From Cytidiella melzeri (Eukaryota; Basidiomycota; Agaricomycetes; Polyporales; Irpicaceae): a stretch of 64,000 nt of DNA. Of the stretch, positions 1 to 11,003 are shown in pieces. The stretch's first letter is position 1. Each line of letters opens with the position of its first letter. Both the position numbers and the translations under genes were made by a program. The DNA lies in NCBI GenBank assembly GCA_022592445.1, contig JABYQR010000244.1, positions 1 to 64,000 of the forward strand, given 5' to 3'. A model generated the notes under the pieces. It worked only from the letters and a program-made list of their open reading frames with translations, did not search any database and was not told where the DNA came from.

Positions 1-1367
1 TGGCCTTCCAATATACCCGAGTCACAACCGAGTTTTCTCGTGACACCATAATGTTGTTCGTGAAAAACCGTGATCAGTCGGACCAGATCAATCGGGATCA
101 CGAGCAGCATCATATAAACTTGTTCTGGGCCTCCCTCGACCCCCACCAACAGGACGCCCTGATTGAGTACCACTTTCAACAAACCGTCAACCGTTGGCCA
201 AAAACCTACACCCTCCCTATACCATCTGATTGATCTATCATTCTCTATGTCTTTCCAAACTCCTTTTCTTTCATACCCCAACTTCTCTTTCGGCCACGGC
301 AGCGCATTCATTCATTTTCTTTACAATTATGCTTGTCTTTCCACTTTCAATAACCCTCCTATCACCAATGTTGCACCTAGTAGTGCTGCACACTTTTCTA
401 ACCTTTCATTCTTGTCTATGGCAGTTATCATGGAGGTGTTTCGGCACGTCATGGAGGCGTATGAAGACAATGAGGTCTACACCATCCAGATCAACACGGG
501 GGATTTCTCACGCAACTGGACATATCGGAGTCCCAGGTGCCACAGGGCCTTCTGCCAAATGGCACATTTGCGGCTTGTTTGGGAGCACCCCAACCACGAT
601 GGTTTCATTGACCAATGGTTCAACATTCCTGACCCCATCAACCACGCTCGCACGTTTACACCCTCGCCTATCGTTGAATACACTACCATGCCTGGAGATT
701 GACCTGACTGGGCCAATGCTACCATTCAGGGAAGCACCCAGACGTTTCTCATGGTCTTCCGTTGACAACTTCCCCCTGTCTTTGGCAATTGAGCAGACAA
801 ACTGGAATGTGAAGGGCCATGGCTACAGGCAGTACGAGATCGGGAATTTCTCTGTGCAAGGACCATCCCCACTGCACGACTTCCTCTCGAGTTAGCCGCC
901 ACCAAACAATTGGTTCAACAGCTTGTCGCCTCACAGGACCAGCAGGTACCGCGGTCTCGTTTTGATCTCATCTTGTGGGAATGGTTGGCACGGTTGGAGC
1001 AACTTCAAAGGGATAGGGATCTTTGTCTTCGCACTACAGTCATACGGCGCGAAGCAGCATCTATCAACGCCCGGGCTAATACTCATTATTACCAAGTACC
1101 ACGCCCCCCTCTGGCTCGGTCCAGAACAGAGAATGAGCCGCAGGTCAAACGCCCTTGTCAACAACGTCGCATGACTCCCCCTACCCCCACATTACCTCCA
1201 AGACCACCAGCTCCCACTCCTGCCAACGCTCCATTGACCAGACTAAGGACAGTGCCTGCCCTTGTTGAAGACAATGATACCACGCCGGAGTCTCCTCCTT
1301 CACCTTTGACTCCACTCAGTGAAAACAATGCAACACTCGCAAACAACGAGTCTTAAAGGGGAGGTAA
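1..1367 (+). mobile_element. 3' internal part of an LTR retroelement (element A), ORFs not recognised
   Basis: This is the end of the internal region of an LTR element whose 3' LTR starts at 1368; the rest lies outside the window. Two overlapping frames (about 421-702 and 701-895) look like one ORF split by a frameshift near 700, with aromatic-rich text (NWTYRSPRCHRAF) that I do not recognise. A second ORF (about 893-1356) follows a TAG stop. I see no RT, RNase H or integrase motif here, so it corresponds to the segment between pol and the 3' LTR. A purine-rich tract (1356-1367) directly precedes the LTR, as in Ty3/gypsy elements. Assignment to an LTR element is firm from the LTR and purine tract; the family is unknown. 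Confidence 0.55.
893..1356 (+). CDS. Unrecognised charged and proline-rich ORF at the 3' end of element A
   Basis: The frame is open for about 150 residues after a TAG at 892 and ends in TAA just before the polypurine tract, so its upstream part is either lost or joined by frameshift. The N-terminal half is predicted helical (QQLVASQDQQ, WLARLEQLQRDRD). The C-terminal half is proline-rich and acidic (PTPTLPPRPPAPTPANAP). It sits in the position where some LTR elements carry an extra ORF after pol. There is no signal peptide, membrane segment or catalytic motif that would support an envelope-type product. Function unknown. Confidence 0.35.
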
Positions 1368-2079
1368 TGTTACGAACGGTCTTCACACTCTATTATTTTT
1401 CTTTACTTCTTTGATTACCTTGATAACCAGTTATCTTCTTTACAATTGCCTTGACGATCCAACTCGTCTTTCCCCCATCATTCTCTGATCCACATCGTCT
1501 CCGTTCAACACGGACTATTACGTTACCAGTTGCCTTCTGATGTCCATTCAAGTCTCGGACCTAACTCCGATTGGTTACCATTGCCTTGGTTCAACCCTCG
1601 GCTTTTCCATACCTCCGTTACCACTCCATCAGGTCCAACCCTGTCTATCCCCTGTTTCGGATCCAACTCCGTCTATCCCCTGTTTTGGGTTCAACCCCTT
1701 CTCTATTGATCTCTGCCTCATGTTTCATCTTTCTATTGTTCCTTGTTTCCGCACCTTGATGGTCTTTTCTCTCATTGGCTTTCCAGAGTAGTGGCTGTTC
1801 TCTCTGTATTGTTCTTCCTTTCTGTTTCTCCGATTCGTTACCACTACCTCGGACTGGTCCAAAAGTAGTTAGATCAACATGTATAAATAGCCGCTAGACA
1901 TGGGGCTAGAACCTCAGTCTATCCACTTCGTATCAATATTCCTTCTATCGAACCATCATCTGTCTGCCACTGTGCTTGACAGCGACTGCGCGGCCTAGAC
2001 CATCATCAGACCTTGAGTGTAGCTACACCAAGGGGTTCTGACCTGACAACTTGTCCCTCAACAATAGTCAGTCTTAACA
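1368..2079 (+). repeat. LTR of element A (712 bp)
   Basis: It begins TGTTACGAAC right after a purine tract and ends GTCTTAACA, giving the short inverted termini TGTTA/TAACA. It contains a TATA-like tataaatag near 1882. Directly after its last base the sequence is gag coding sequence of a different element (B), so A probably inserted into B; the other flank lies outside the window and the target duplication cannot be checked. A degraded reverse copy of the central part lies at 53343-53590. Confidence 0.75.
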
Positions 2080-3219
2080 CTTGGTCAGCAACAGCTGATC
2101 CAAGCCATCACAGCGTTGATCCAGAATCAGCAGCAACCAGCCAACAACAAGTCTAGAGAAAGGGTGGTAGGGAAACCTGCCAGCTTCAAAGGCAATGCAC
2201 ATTGTTTCCTAGCTGCCTTCTCCATGTACGCACAGTTTAATGAGAAACTGTCCCCGTTAAATGCCCAAGGCAGTCAGACCCGGTTAGACCACCTTTGGAT
2301 TTCATCAGCCCTGTCATTTATGACAGAAGACGCAGCAGTTTGGGCTACCCCCCATATGGACCTGATTGCTAGTCATCAGATGGCGTTAAATGGTGACTGG
2401 GATGACTTCACGACAGCGTTTAAGGCCCAATTTGAACCAGTGGATGAAATGGTAGATGCTAAAGCCAAGCTTTGGGAGCTCTGGCAAGGCAAAAAGACAG
2501 TTCCCGAATACACAGCCTGATTCTGGGAAATTATGGACAGGACAGGGTACTCAACACAAGACCTCCGTGATTGCTACTACGAACATCTGAGTACAATGAT
2601 CAAAGATGAATTAGTCCACACTGCGCGACCTCATATCACCCTCGTCAACCTCATCAATGTGGCTACAGACATTGACAATCGTCTTTGTGTTCGAGCCCAA
2701 GAGAAAGCTTGAGAACAAGGTCGAACTGTCCCCAGCCTATTCAAGTCTACCCCGGTCTCTACCTCGTCCCCGTCTCCCTTTGTCCAACCATCTCGTGACT
2801 CCAATGCCATGGAGATTGACGCAACCAAAGTTGGACCAAATGGAAAGACACGTGCTGACTTCATGAAGGCCATGAATGGTAGATGTTACGGATGCCAATC
2901 AAAGGAACACCAGAAGAAGGACGGTAAACATGATTGCAAACTGTGCGGACATTGTGGGGGCAACCATCAGATGCAAGTTTGCCAAAGCCGGTTTCTCGGG
3001 TACCCACCGAGGCAACAAAAAGTGGCTGCTAATACCTTGTTTAATCCATCAACTCCGGCTCCTTCGTTGTTCTCGTCTGCAAGGCCCCTGCCTACTCCAC
3101 CCGCTGCGTCCGTTGCCAGCTCCTCATCACCGAGTCTGTTCAACTACGATGCCATCATGAAGCAGATGTCATCGCTCACGGACCAAGTCAAGCAGCTGGG
3201 TAATCAAAGGGATTTTTAG
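2080..3219 (+). pseudogene. gag of element B
   Basis: One frame runs from the LTR junction to 3219 with two in-frame TGA stops (2518-2520 and near 2710), both at positions where a C-to-T change would turn CGA into TGA. The N-terminal part has the retrotransposon gag core (KPASFKGNAHCFLAAFSMY). The C-terminal part has a cysteine/histidine cluster (CYGCQSKEH, CKLCGHCGGNH) that acts as the nucleic-acid-binding knuckle. A QQ-rich stretch opens the remaining sequence. The first part of gag, before residue QQQLIQAI, is missing. Confidence 0.8.
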
Positions 3220-3278
3220 AAAGGACTCCTGGTGAAACTGCACCCTCGGGTCCCTCTAGAAAGACCTACATAGAAGAA

Positions 3279-5295
3279 GTGGAGGACGTTGATGACTCCC
3301 CCATGGACACAGTTTTTAGCACGCCTGTAGGAAATACCTGCCCCGCTCAGCAACCTGATTTGCCGCCTTCAGCTTTATTAAACTACATGTATAACTACTT
3401 TGAAACCTTGTTGTCTTGCATAGTGCCTGAAATAGACCCGCTTAGCATGCACTTCCAAGTTCCAATTACGCTCAAAGGAGCGTTCAGAGAAAAGGGCATC
3501 AAAGCTATGATTGACTCAGGAGCCACTGCATTGTTCCAAGTCAAGACTTTGTCAACCGGCACCGAGTACGTACGGTCCCCTTAGAAAGACAGATCCCACT
3601 CCACAACATCGATGGGACTCTAAATCAAGGAGGACGTATCACACACAGAGCAGAGCTCGAACTACAAGTTGGATTTATCAAGGAAAATGCAACCTTTTTG
3701 GTCACAGACATTGGTCCAGAAGATTGTACTCTAGGCCCACCCTGGCTTCGCAAAGCAAACCCCAAGATCAATTGGGCTACCGGAGAAATGGAACTGGAAG
3801 CCGAAGAAGACTTCGAACCCTTCCAGTCTATCACAGCCAATCAGAAGCAGAGACGGGCCTGGCTCAGAGCCGGTATCATTCAGGACACCAAGGAAGAGCT
3901 TTGTCCTGTGCTAGCTTTACGTACTCCACAGAAATCGCTGCTAAAGCCCATCAATCTAAAGAACAACGGACATTCAAACAGATGGTTCCAGAGGAATACC
4001 GCACACACCAGAAAGTCTTCTCAGAAGAAGCATCACAGCGTCTCCCCGAGCATCAGCCCTGGGATCATACAATTGATCTGACAGAGAACCCAAAGATGTT
4101 CAGATCCAAGGTTTACCCCATGTCTCTGAATGAACAAGCGGAGCTGGACAAGTTTATTGAGCAAAACCTAGCAAAAGGATATATTGTCCCATCCAAGTCG
4201 CCTATGGCCTCACTGGTATTCTTTGTCAACAAGAAGGATGGAAAGCTCCGGCTTGTTCAGGACTACCGACAGTTGAATGAAATCACGATCAAAAACCGCT
4301 ACCCACTCCCCTTGGTATCAGATATTACCTATCGGCTTTGTCAAGCCAAAATCTTCACCAAGTTTGATGTACAATGGGGCTACCATAACATTTGGATCAA
4401 GGAGAATGATGAATGGAAGGGTGCATTTGTGACAAACCAAGGGCTGTTTGAGCCTAAGGTGATGTTGTTTGGCATGACCAACTCTCCGGCCACATTTCAA
4501 GCAATGATGAATTCCATCTTTGCTGATCTCATTGCGGAAGGAAAGGTCTCGGTGTACTTAGATGACATCCTCGTCTTCAGTTCAGACATTACGGAACACC
4601 GGAAAATTGTTCATGAGGTACTATCTCGACTTGAAGCCAACAACTTGTATCTTCGCCCTGAAAAATGCAAATTTGAACAGTCACAAGTCGAGTACCTAGG
4701 CTCAATCATTGGTAACAGAAGGATCCGTATGGACTTGGGTAAAACAGAGGCTATCACCAACTGGCAAGTACCACAGAACCTCTGTGATGTACGTGGCTTC
4801 ATTGGATTTGCCAACTTCTACCAACGTTTCATTAAGGACTTTGCATGGCATACTCGTCCTCTTCACAATATTACCAAGAAAGACCAACCTTGGAAGTGGG
4901 GAGAAGCACAGCAGAACACCTTTCAAATGCTCAAAGATGCGTTCACTCAGGAACCTATTCTAGTCACATGGGAACCCGATTGCCCCACACATATTGAAGT
5001 TGATGTGTCTGGCTTTGCAACTGGAGGAGTTCTATTGCAGAAACCAGAGGATGGACAATGGCACCCAGTAGCGTTTTGGTCTCAGGCTATGGCCAAAGCG
5101 GAATGGAACTATGAGATCTATGATTGAGAAATGCTCGCTATCATCAGAGCTCTCGAAGATTGGCGTCACTATCTGGAAGGATTACCCGCACCCTTCGAGA
5201 TCATCACAGATCATCAGAATCTGCAGTACTGGAGAACCGCCCAGGACCTGTTTAGACAACAAGCTCGGTGGTCTTTGTACCTCAGCTGGTTGACT
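3279..5295 (+). pseudogene. protease, reverse transcriptase and RNase H of element B
   Basis: The aspartic protease motif MIDSGATALF lies at about 3508-3540. A frameshift follows, then the RT frame opens (about 3850-5127) with KSPMASLVFFV, QDYRQLNEITIKNRYPLPL and the catalytic YLDDILVF box (about 4555). RNase H starts with a TGA at 5125, where the related element at 15.7 kb reads NRE, and continues as [16 protein letters not shown] until a frameshift near 5293. A valine and a leucine replace proline-type residues in PMASLVFFV and KLRLVQDY, in line with decay. Confidence 0.85.
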
Positions 5296-5400
5296 TTGTG
5301 TTAACACACAAACCCGGAAAGACCCTTACTCAAGGGTACCCATTATCCCGAGTCAGAACCTTGGAAGTTCTAGATGCATCAGACAATAAGGAACAAGTTG

Positions 5401-5822
5401 CACTGGGTAACCACAGCCCAATTTCCGGTGGAAAAACATGAGAAATACGTGAGAAAAAATGGCGATTTTACGGTACCTTTTTGTAGCAGAAATAGCGCCA
5501 AAAAACACTGAATATTTCATCTTGTTTTTCTTGTGAGCGAATGGATGAAAAAGTGGCTTTTTTCTCAATGCGTTTTTCCGGCCTTTTGGTGATGCCTAAA
5601 CGGAGCGTTTCTCAATGGTATTTTCAACAGAAACCAAAAGGCCGGAAAAACGCATTGAGAAAAAAGCCACTTTTTCATCCATTCGCTCACAAGAAAAACA
5701 AGATGAAATATTCAGTGTTTTTCGGCGCTATTTCTGCTACAAAAAGGTACCGTAAAATCACCATTTTTTCTCACGTATTTCTCATGTTTTTCCACCAGGA
5801 ATTGGGCCGTGGTTACCCAGTG
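5401..5822. mobile_element. Foldback (MITE-like) element, CACTA-type ends, 3-bp TSD TTG
   Basis: Two arms of about 188 bp are near-perfect inverted repeats around a short centre (about 5590-5635). The outermost bases are CACTGGGTAACCAC on the left and the complement GTGGTTACCCAGTG on the right. The element is flanked by TTG (5398-5400 and 5823-5825). CACTG termini with a 3-bp target duplication fit the CACTA/EnSpm superfamily, which includes the Plavaka elements of mushrooms. It has no transposase, so it would need one in trans. Removing it and one TTG makes the surrounding integrase-side frame continuous. The transcript would fold into a long hairpin. Confidence 0.8.
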
Positions 5823-7457
5823 TTGTACTGAAACATAATTACTTCCAGAAAATAGCCGCCTCAAGTACTCCTGAGTCAGACCCGCTAGAGTCACAAATTA
5901 AGGACATCAGTATTCAAGAAGCAGAGGTAGTCCAGGGACTAGCCAAACTTAGGAAGGATGGACCCCGGAAGTTGACTGATGGTGGACTTGAGTGGGAAGA
6001 AGACAATGGGCTGGTGTACTACAAAGGGAAGCTGTACATTCCAAAGGATCGAGAAGTCCGCAGGGAGATTGTACGACAATGCCATGATGCGTTACCAGCA
6101 GGAGATCCCGGCAAACATGCAACCCTAGAACTAGTTACACAACACTATTGGTGGCCTTGCATGGCATCATTTGTAGAACAATATGTCCTCGGATGTAACA
6201 AATGTCAGCGAACCAAACCAGCACAGCACCCGGTTGCCCCAATACAGCCCATTGAAGTACCAGACGGACCTTGGCAGGTGGTTGGTGTAGACTTAGTCAG
6301 ACCACTCCCACCCAGTAACGGTTTTGACATGATTGCCGTGTACACAGACTTGTGCAGCAAACAAACGCATGTAATCCCAACTCAGTCTACTGTTACAACG
6401 AACAGAATAGCCAACCTTCACATCAAAGAAGTGTTCAGGCTCCATGACATTCCCCAACAGTTTATATCTGATAGAGGACCTCAGTGTGCAGTTTGTGTCA
6501 TGCAAGCGTTGTAAAAACGGCTAGGCATCACTGGCACTATGACTACCGCCTACCACTCTCAGGCCAATGGTCAAACAGAAAGAACCAATCAAGAGGTAGA
6601 AAAAATTCTACAACTCTTTGTTGACCAACAACAAGATGATTGGGCAGAATACATCCCAGTGGCTGAATTGTCCATCAACTCCCGTGTCAACTCATCTACT
6701 CAGCACTCTCCATTGAAAGTCATGTACGGGTACCTACCGGACTTTACCATACCAGTTGGATGTCACAGCCAAATGCCAAATCTAGATGCATGTCTGGAAA
6801 AACTCAGACAGGTTTGCACAGAAGCCAAAGCTGCTTTGCGTCTATCTAAGGAAAAGATGGCCAAAGTCTGCGGATACACCCGCAGAGCTACTCCAGTCTT
6901 CAAGGAAGGGGACCTTGTGTGGTTGTCTTCCAAGAATGTCAAAGTACATCAGCAATCTGACAAGTTAGGGCCTAGACAGCTTGGTCCATTCACAGTTCTT
7001 GAGAAAACCGGTGAACATATGTATCAGATCAAACTCAAATCCAGATATTGTGTTCACGACAACATCAATGTTGAACAGCTATCTCCGTATCAAAAAAAGG
7101 AGTAAACAGCCTCATACCAGAACCACCAGCACCGATCATAGTAGATGATCAACAAGTCTATGAAGTCAAGAAGATCCTAGATAGTTGGATCTACCGGAAA
7201 CAAATGCAGTACCTAGTCAAATGAAAAGGCTATGGAGAAGGCAATGTAACCTGGGAACCTGCAGTAAATCTGACCAATGCAAAACAGAGCATTGCAGATT
7301 TCCATGCCAGACATACCAATGCACCCCAGAAATTGCCCAAAGCACTCTTCGACTCCATTCCTTGGAAACCGTTGGAGAACATCACAGAAGCTACTGCATC
7401 TGACCTCGAATGGGCAGATGGTAGAGTCCCTGGTCTTAGTTCATCGAGGCAATGAAT
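5823..7457 (+). pseudogene. integrase and chromodomain of element B
   Basis: The zinc-binding HHCC module (H near ALPAGDPGKH, CNKCQRTK) is followed by the integrase core (VVGVDLVRPLPP, FISDRGPQ, TTAYHSQANGQTERTNQ). It is interrupted by a TAA at about 6512, with a frameshift before 6539. The C-terminal part reads through GDLVWLSSKN and FTVLEKTG to a chromodomain (VYEVKKILDSW ... KGYGEGNVTWEPAVNL) that has a TGA where the first aromatic-cage-region Trp (WKGY) is expected. Chromodomains target chromoviruses to modified histones. The copy is inactive. Confidence 0.85.
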
Positions 7458-7785
7458 TTTAGGAGGGGGGTAAAATGACATGGATAGTCCAACAGAGACC
7501 GGATTTTTCCAACATTGTCACCAGTTTACAGCACTAGGCGCCTATCTAGAGCGCTTATTTTCAGGCTAGGAGTGTTACCGGACATAACCTTAACCCGGGT
7601 CACGTGACATCCTACCTTATTTATCAATAGTCCAGACCCAAACCCTAGACTCAGTCTGGAGCGGTTCCAGATCAACCTAGGCTATTGTTCTATTGTTCTC
7701 CTTCCATTGTTAGGGATTCCCCAGGGATTCCCCCAGTTTCTATTGTTCTATTGTTCTATTGTTCTAGCTCTATTGTTCTACGTAC

Positions 7786-8515
7786 TGTAACAGTAAGGTT
7801 ACTACTCACCAGATAAGTTGTTCAAACTTGAGGGGATAGAGTGAGATAGAGTGTGAGAGGTGTGGTGAGCAAAGTACTGGTAAGTACTGAGTAGTCCTTT
7901 ATCAACAGAGTGGATAAGACTGAGGGGATATGCCCTCAGGAGTGCCTCTATATATACATGAAGGGGAGGACCCCAGCTACTACCCTAAGACCCCTAATAT
8001 CTACATGAGTAACCGAAGTAATATACCTTACTAAGCATGCCCTATGCCCTAGTGGTGCCACTTCAATAATCAACCAATAGCAATTGTCCCCATGACCTGA
8101 CCCCATGACCCAGTCCCAAGGCTAGACTTGTTCTAGCTTGTTCTAAGACAAGGCTAGACTTGTTCTAGCTTGTTCTAAGACAAGGCTAGACTTGTTCTAG
8201 CTTGTTCTAAGACAAGGCTAGACTTTTCCAGAAGGTTCTAAGAACTATGACATCATCTAATGGAATGTTCTATACTATCACATCATTGTTCCAGCATGTT
8301 CCACAAGGTGCCAAAGAGTTCTATCATGTGATACACAGATAAGGAAAGGAGCGCATCAGCGCATCAATTGATAGGCACTGAGAATACGTGCCAGATAAGT
8401 GCCAGATAAGCCCCTAAATAGACACCGGATAAGCGCTGGATAAGTGCCTAAATATTCCCCATAATACCGTTGCCTGGTAAGGCAAGTCTTGTAGAAACAT
8501 TGAAAATCTGTGACA
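7786..8515 (-). repeat. Solo LTR (family C), minus orientation, TSD CGTAC
   Basis: The plus-strand sequence starts TGTAACAGTAAGG and ends AATCTGTGACA, flanked by perfect CGTAC duplications (7781-7785, 8516-8520). It is the reverse complement of the LTR at 52398-53067. The 60-bp length difference between the copies comes mostly from extra copies of a 32-bp tandem unit (8118-8213). No internal sequence remains, as expected after LTR-LTR recombination. Confidence 0.9.
8118..8225. repeat. 32-bp tandem repeat, three full units plus a partial one
   Basis: The unit aaggctagacttgttctagc plus ttgttctaagac starts at 8118, 8150 and 8182, with a partial fourth at 8214. The sister LTR at 52.4 kb has a single unit, so the array expanded in this copy or contracted in the other. 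Confidence 0.9.
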
Positions 8516-8910
8516 CGTACCCTGGTCTTTGACAGCTACCCTGGTCCCTTATTGTTCTATTTTTACTCCAGCCCCACAGTTACTCCAGTCCCTAGTGTGG
8601 AAACTTGCGCACAGACCACCCAGCTACAGTATATATAGTAGCCCTTACCCTCCCTAGCTCTACATCTTGACCTCTCTGTCTTTTGCACTGCTAGGTGAGT
8701 TACTACATGTAACTTAAGTATCATACCCTATTAACTCTGTCATTTGCACTGCTAGTATTCAGCCTCTGTGCCTGCTTGCCTGCTTATCATAGACTTTGAC
8801 CTCGCTGTTGTTGTTGGAGATCCCTTTCCACTTCCCCCTCGCATCTACTTCACCCTTGTTTAGGGTTTATCAGTCTATCAGCAGTTGCTCCGCAACAATA
8901 CGCTATCTTA

Positions 8911-9198
8911 CATGTGTGAGTGTGTGAGCAGTGCAAACAGAAGAAAAAAGAGCCTTACAGAGGCATAAATCGAGCTTTACTGGGAAAGGGGAATTGGAAG
9001 ATTTACAATGCCATCAGTGAGTTTTGTACACTATGTAACAGTCTTATATACCAAAATATGTACTCTCTCATATACTAAAATATGTATTCTCTTAATCATA
9101 TTCACTTTGCTATGTAGTTGCCTAAGATCACCATGTGTACTAGCTATTGATGAGCTCACAAATTGCCCAAGTCCCCCGCCAAGCTCCCGGTGTGCCGC
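8911..9198. other. No gene seen; left flank of element D
   Basis: This stretch lies between LTR debris and element D. It contains short repeats of atatactaaaatatgtattc type and ends in a block (from about 9167) shared with 29346-29378. The last five bases, GCCGC (9194-9198), are the left target duplication of element D. I see no supported gene. Confidence 0.5.
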
Positions 9199-9466
9199 TG
9201 TAATGCTGACAAATCCTAATGTGGACTTGTTCGCAAACACGAGAACTTTCGAGTGGCAAGTGACAGGAATAAAGACTGCTTATTGCCTAGAGACAAAAGC
9301 TGCCGGTCTGAGTACTACAGAGGAGTATATATGCTATGTAGACGAGGACCAAGCAGAACCAAAGTAATAGTCAAATGTTTAAATATAGACAATAAGTGGT
9401 TGTCAGGATGGATGCAGAAGCCAAAGAATTCTAAGAGGAATTGGATATCCAGTCCGATGTGTCACA
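9199..9466 (-). repeat. 3' LTR of element D
   Basis: It is 268 bp, from TGTAATGCTGAC to GATGTGTCACA on the plus strand, and 258 of 268 positions match the partner at 25494-25761. On the minus strand it follows the purine-rich GGAGGGCGTA, which identifies it as the 3' LTR. Confidence 0.9.
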
Positions 9467-9561
9467 TACGCCCTCCGGATATTATGCAATAATATTCTAA
9501 AGTAAGTGTTTTGGTTAGGTTCGAGAAAGGAAAGGCGCCATGGTGATTCTTTTTTTTTTGT

Positions 9562-11003
9562 CTAGGCGCGCATCAATTTGTCTTCCTTGGTGGCTGTCGT
9601 GGTGATCGCCTTGTGGTTGGCCTCCCCTCCGTCCTGCTCCTCTGCTTCCCTTTCCTTCTGCTCATCATATACCTCTCTTTCAGCATCTTCTTCTCCATAC
9701 TCGGGTGCAGAACAATGGCAATAGGTCCGGGTGCGCTTGTTGCGAGAGGACAAGGAGGGTTGTCCAAGCAGGCCAGTCTGCGCAAACAATTGCTTTTGAC
9801 ACAGGCAGTCTTGCTTCTTTTTCTCCTGAAAATTGGCCTGAACAACTGCGCGTTTAGCAGTGAGTATGGCAAGACGGTGTAGGAACTTGTCATTTGGGCG
9901 TTTAGGCTTCTCCTCGGTGTGCGGGATCAACAGGCAATAAGGTACGGCCGCGCCATGTAGGACAACCTTGAACTGCTCGTCATCCCATTTGGTGAAACCC
10001 CACGCACAGTCGGGATCCTCGTTCCACATCTGCTGGAAACCCGGGTAACCTCCAGGTACTGTGCTTGTTCTGTTAACTTTGCCACTACGAAACTCACAAT
10101 CAAACACGTGATACACTTTTAGCTGATTGACACTATAGGAGTACTGTACTGGCACGACCTAAGGTTTGCGGCTTGTGACCGTGACCCTCAGATGTTCGAA
10201 GATTTGGAAGTTCGGGACACGCAGTGACCTGTGACCAACGAACATCTGAAAGTATCAATAGGCGCCTGTGTGTGCGCAGAGTGCTCCCCTCAAAAACATA
10301 TGGGGTAATATTATAAGCGCCTGAGGTCACACACCCAGCCGAAAGTTCACGAGGGTCTGTGACCTGTGACCGATGTTCAAAATGACGATGTTCGGAGGCC
10401 TTGTGACCGTGACCCGAACCTTAGGTCGTGCCAGTACAGTACTTCACATCTGTACTCGGATCGCGCAGGAGTATCGGCCCGTCTGTCAGGCGTTCAAGGT
10501 AGCAGTGTCCTTGCTGAATATCAACTCTGCTGGAAGACTTCGAACAGGCCATATCAGCTAGCAGACAAAGCGCACTATACTGGCTCCCGTACCATAAGTA
10601 GGTCAAGACACAGATTCAAAGATTGGCGCAATGCAAACAACAGGTGGTGAAACAGCGACAGTAAGTGCATTTCAGCGAGCACACAGAGTCACTTGCTACC
10701 TGAGCAAGGGGTAGGTCTCGAGGGGGAGAGCTGGCGACTACAAACAAGGTTTGCCACCCTTTTATCCTCCCTTGGGCAGGAATGAGGGTCAAAGTTCCCA
10801 AATAAACCTGAGGGTCATCCGTCGGCGGGACTCCCACACCCTCCAGTAGGTCCCGTATACTGGAAACCCCCATTGCCGCTAAATATTCCTTGAAGGTGCC
10901 AAGATCCTTAGCTGTGCTGTAGGGTATCCAGGTACAATCACCTGATTTCCAGACTGCCTCAAAGATAGCTAATGGTCCTGAGCTGGTATGTGTCACGAGC
11001 ATG
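9562..11003 (-). pseudogene. C-terminal end of pol of element D (split by a MITE and by element E)
   Basis: After the integrase the minus-strand frame continues across the nested element E into FEAVWKSGDCTWIPY, a chromodomain-like or chromo-shadow-like strand-rich segment seen at the pol ends of mushroom gypsy elements. It goes on to YLAAMGVSSIRDLLEGVG. After the MITE at 10144-10439 it resumes as YSVNQLKVYHVFDCEFRSG and ends in a lysine/glutamate-rich tail at 9562. The join over the MITE keeps the frame if one TA is removed. The function of this tail is unknown. Confidence 0.6.
10144..10439. mobile_element. MITE with about 25-bp TIRs, TA target (Tc1/mariner-like)
   Basis: The left end ctgtactggcacgacctaag (from 10144) is matched by its complement ending at 10439 (cttaggtcgtgccagtacag). 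Both ends are bounded by TA. Inner parts repeat gtgaccgtgacc and gatgttcg motifs in both orientations. It has no ORF of its own. A TA target duplication with short TIRs suggests the Tc1/mariner superfamily; PIF/Harbinger would need a 3-bp TSD. Confidence 0.65.

Larger units (their letters stand above)
2080..7475 (+). mobile_element. Ty3/gypsy chromovirus internal region (element B), degenerate, 5' truncated
   Basis: Gag, protease, reverse transcriptase, RNase H, integrase and a C-terminal chromodomain follow in the order of a Ty3/gypsy chromovirus. The 5' LTR and gag start are missing: the sequence begins inside gag where LTR A ends. The frames carry several TGA stops where relatives have Arg or Trp codons (2518, about 2710, 5125, chromodomain about 7222) and frameshifts, so the copy is dead. 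A CACTA-like foldback (5401-5822) splits it before the integrase. The polypurine tract (7461-7470) and the 3' LTR start (7476) end it. Confidence 0.9.
7476..8910 (+). repeat. 3' LTR of element B, split by a solo LTR; right end approximate
   Basis: A purine tract (7461-7470) is followed by TGACATGGATAG, taken as the LTR start. The LTR is interrupted at 7785 by the solo LTR 7786-8515 and resumes after the duplicated CGTAC. Repeated tattgttcta units (7684-7780) precede the break. A TATA-like tatatatag (about 8630) and a pyrimidine-rich leader follow. I could not fix the right end; about 8910 is a guess. Confidence 0.5.

Noticed and set aside
910..1356. Envelope-like gene of an errantivirus-type element
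   Set aside because: Position fits, but there is no signal peptide, furin-like site or membrane segment.
5353..5831. Two opposing ORFs with nearly identical products
   Set aside because: They are the two arms of the CACTA-like palindrome read in opposite directions, not genes.
8118..8225. Possible CRISPR-like array of direct repeats
   Set aside because: Units are contiguous without unique spacers, and the host is a eukaryote.
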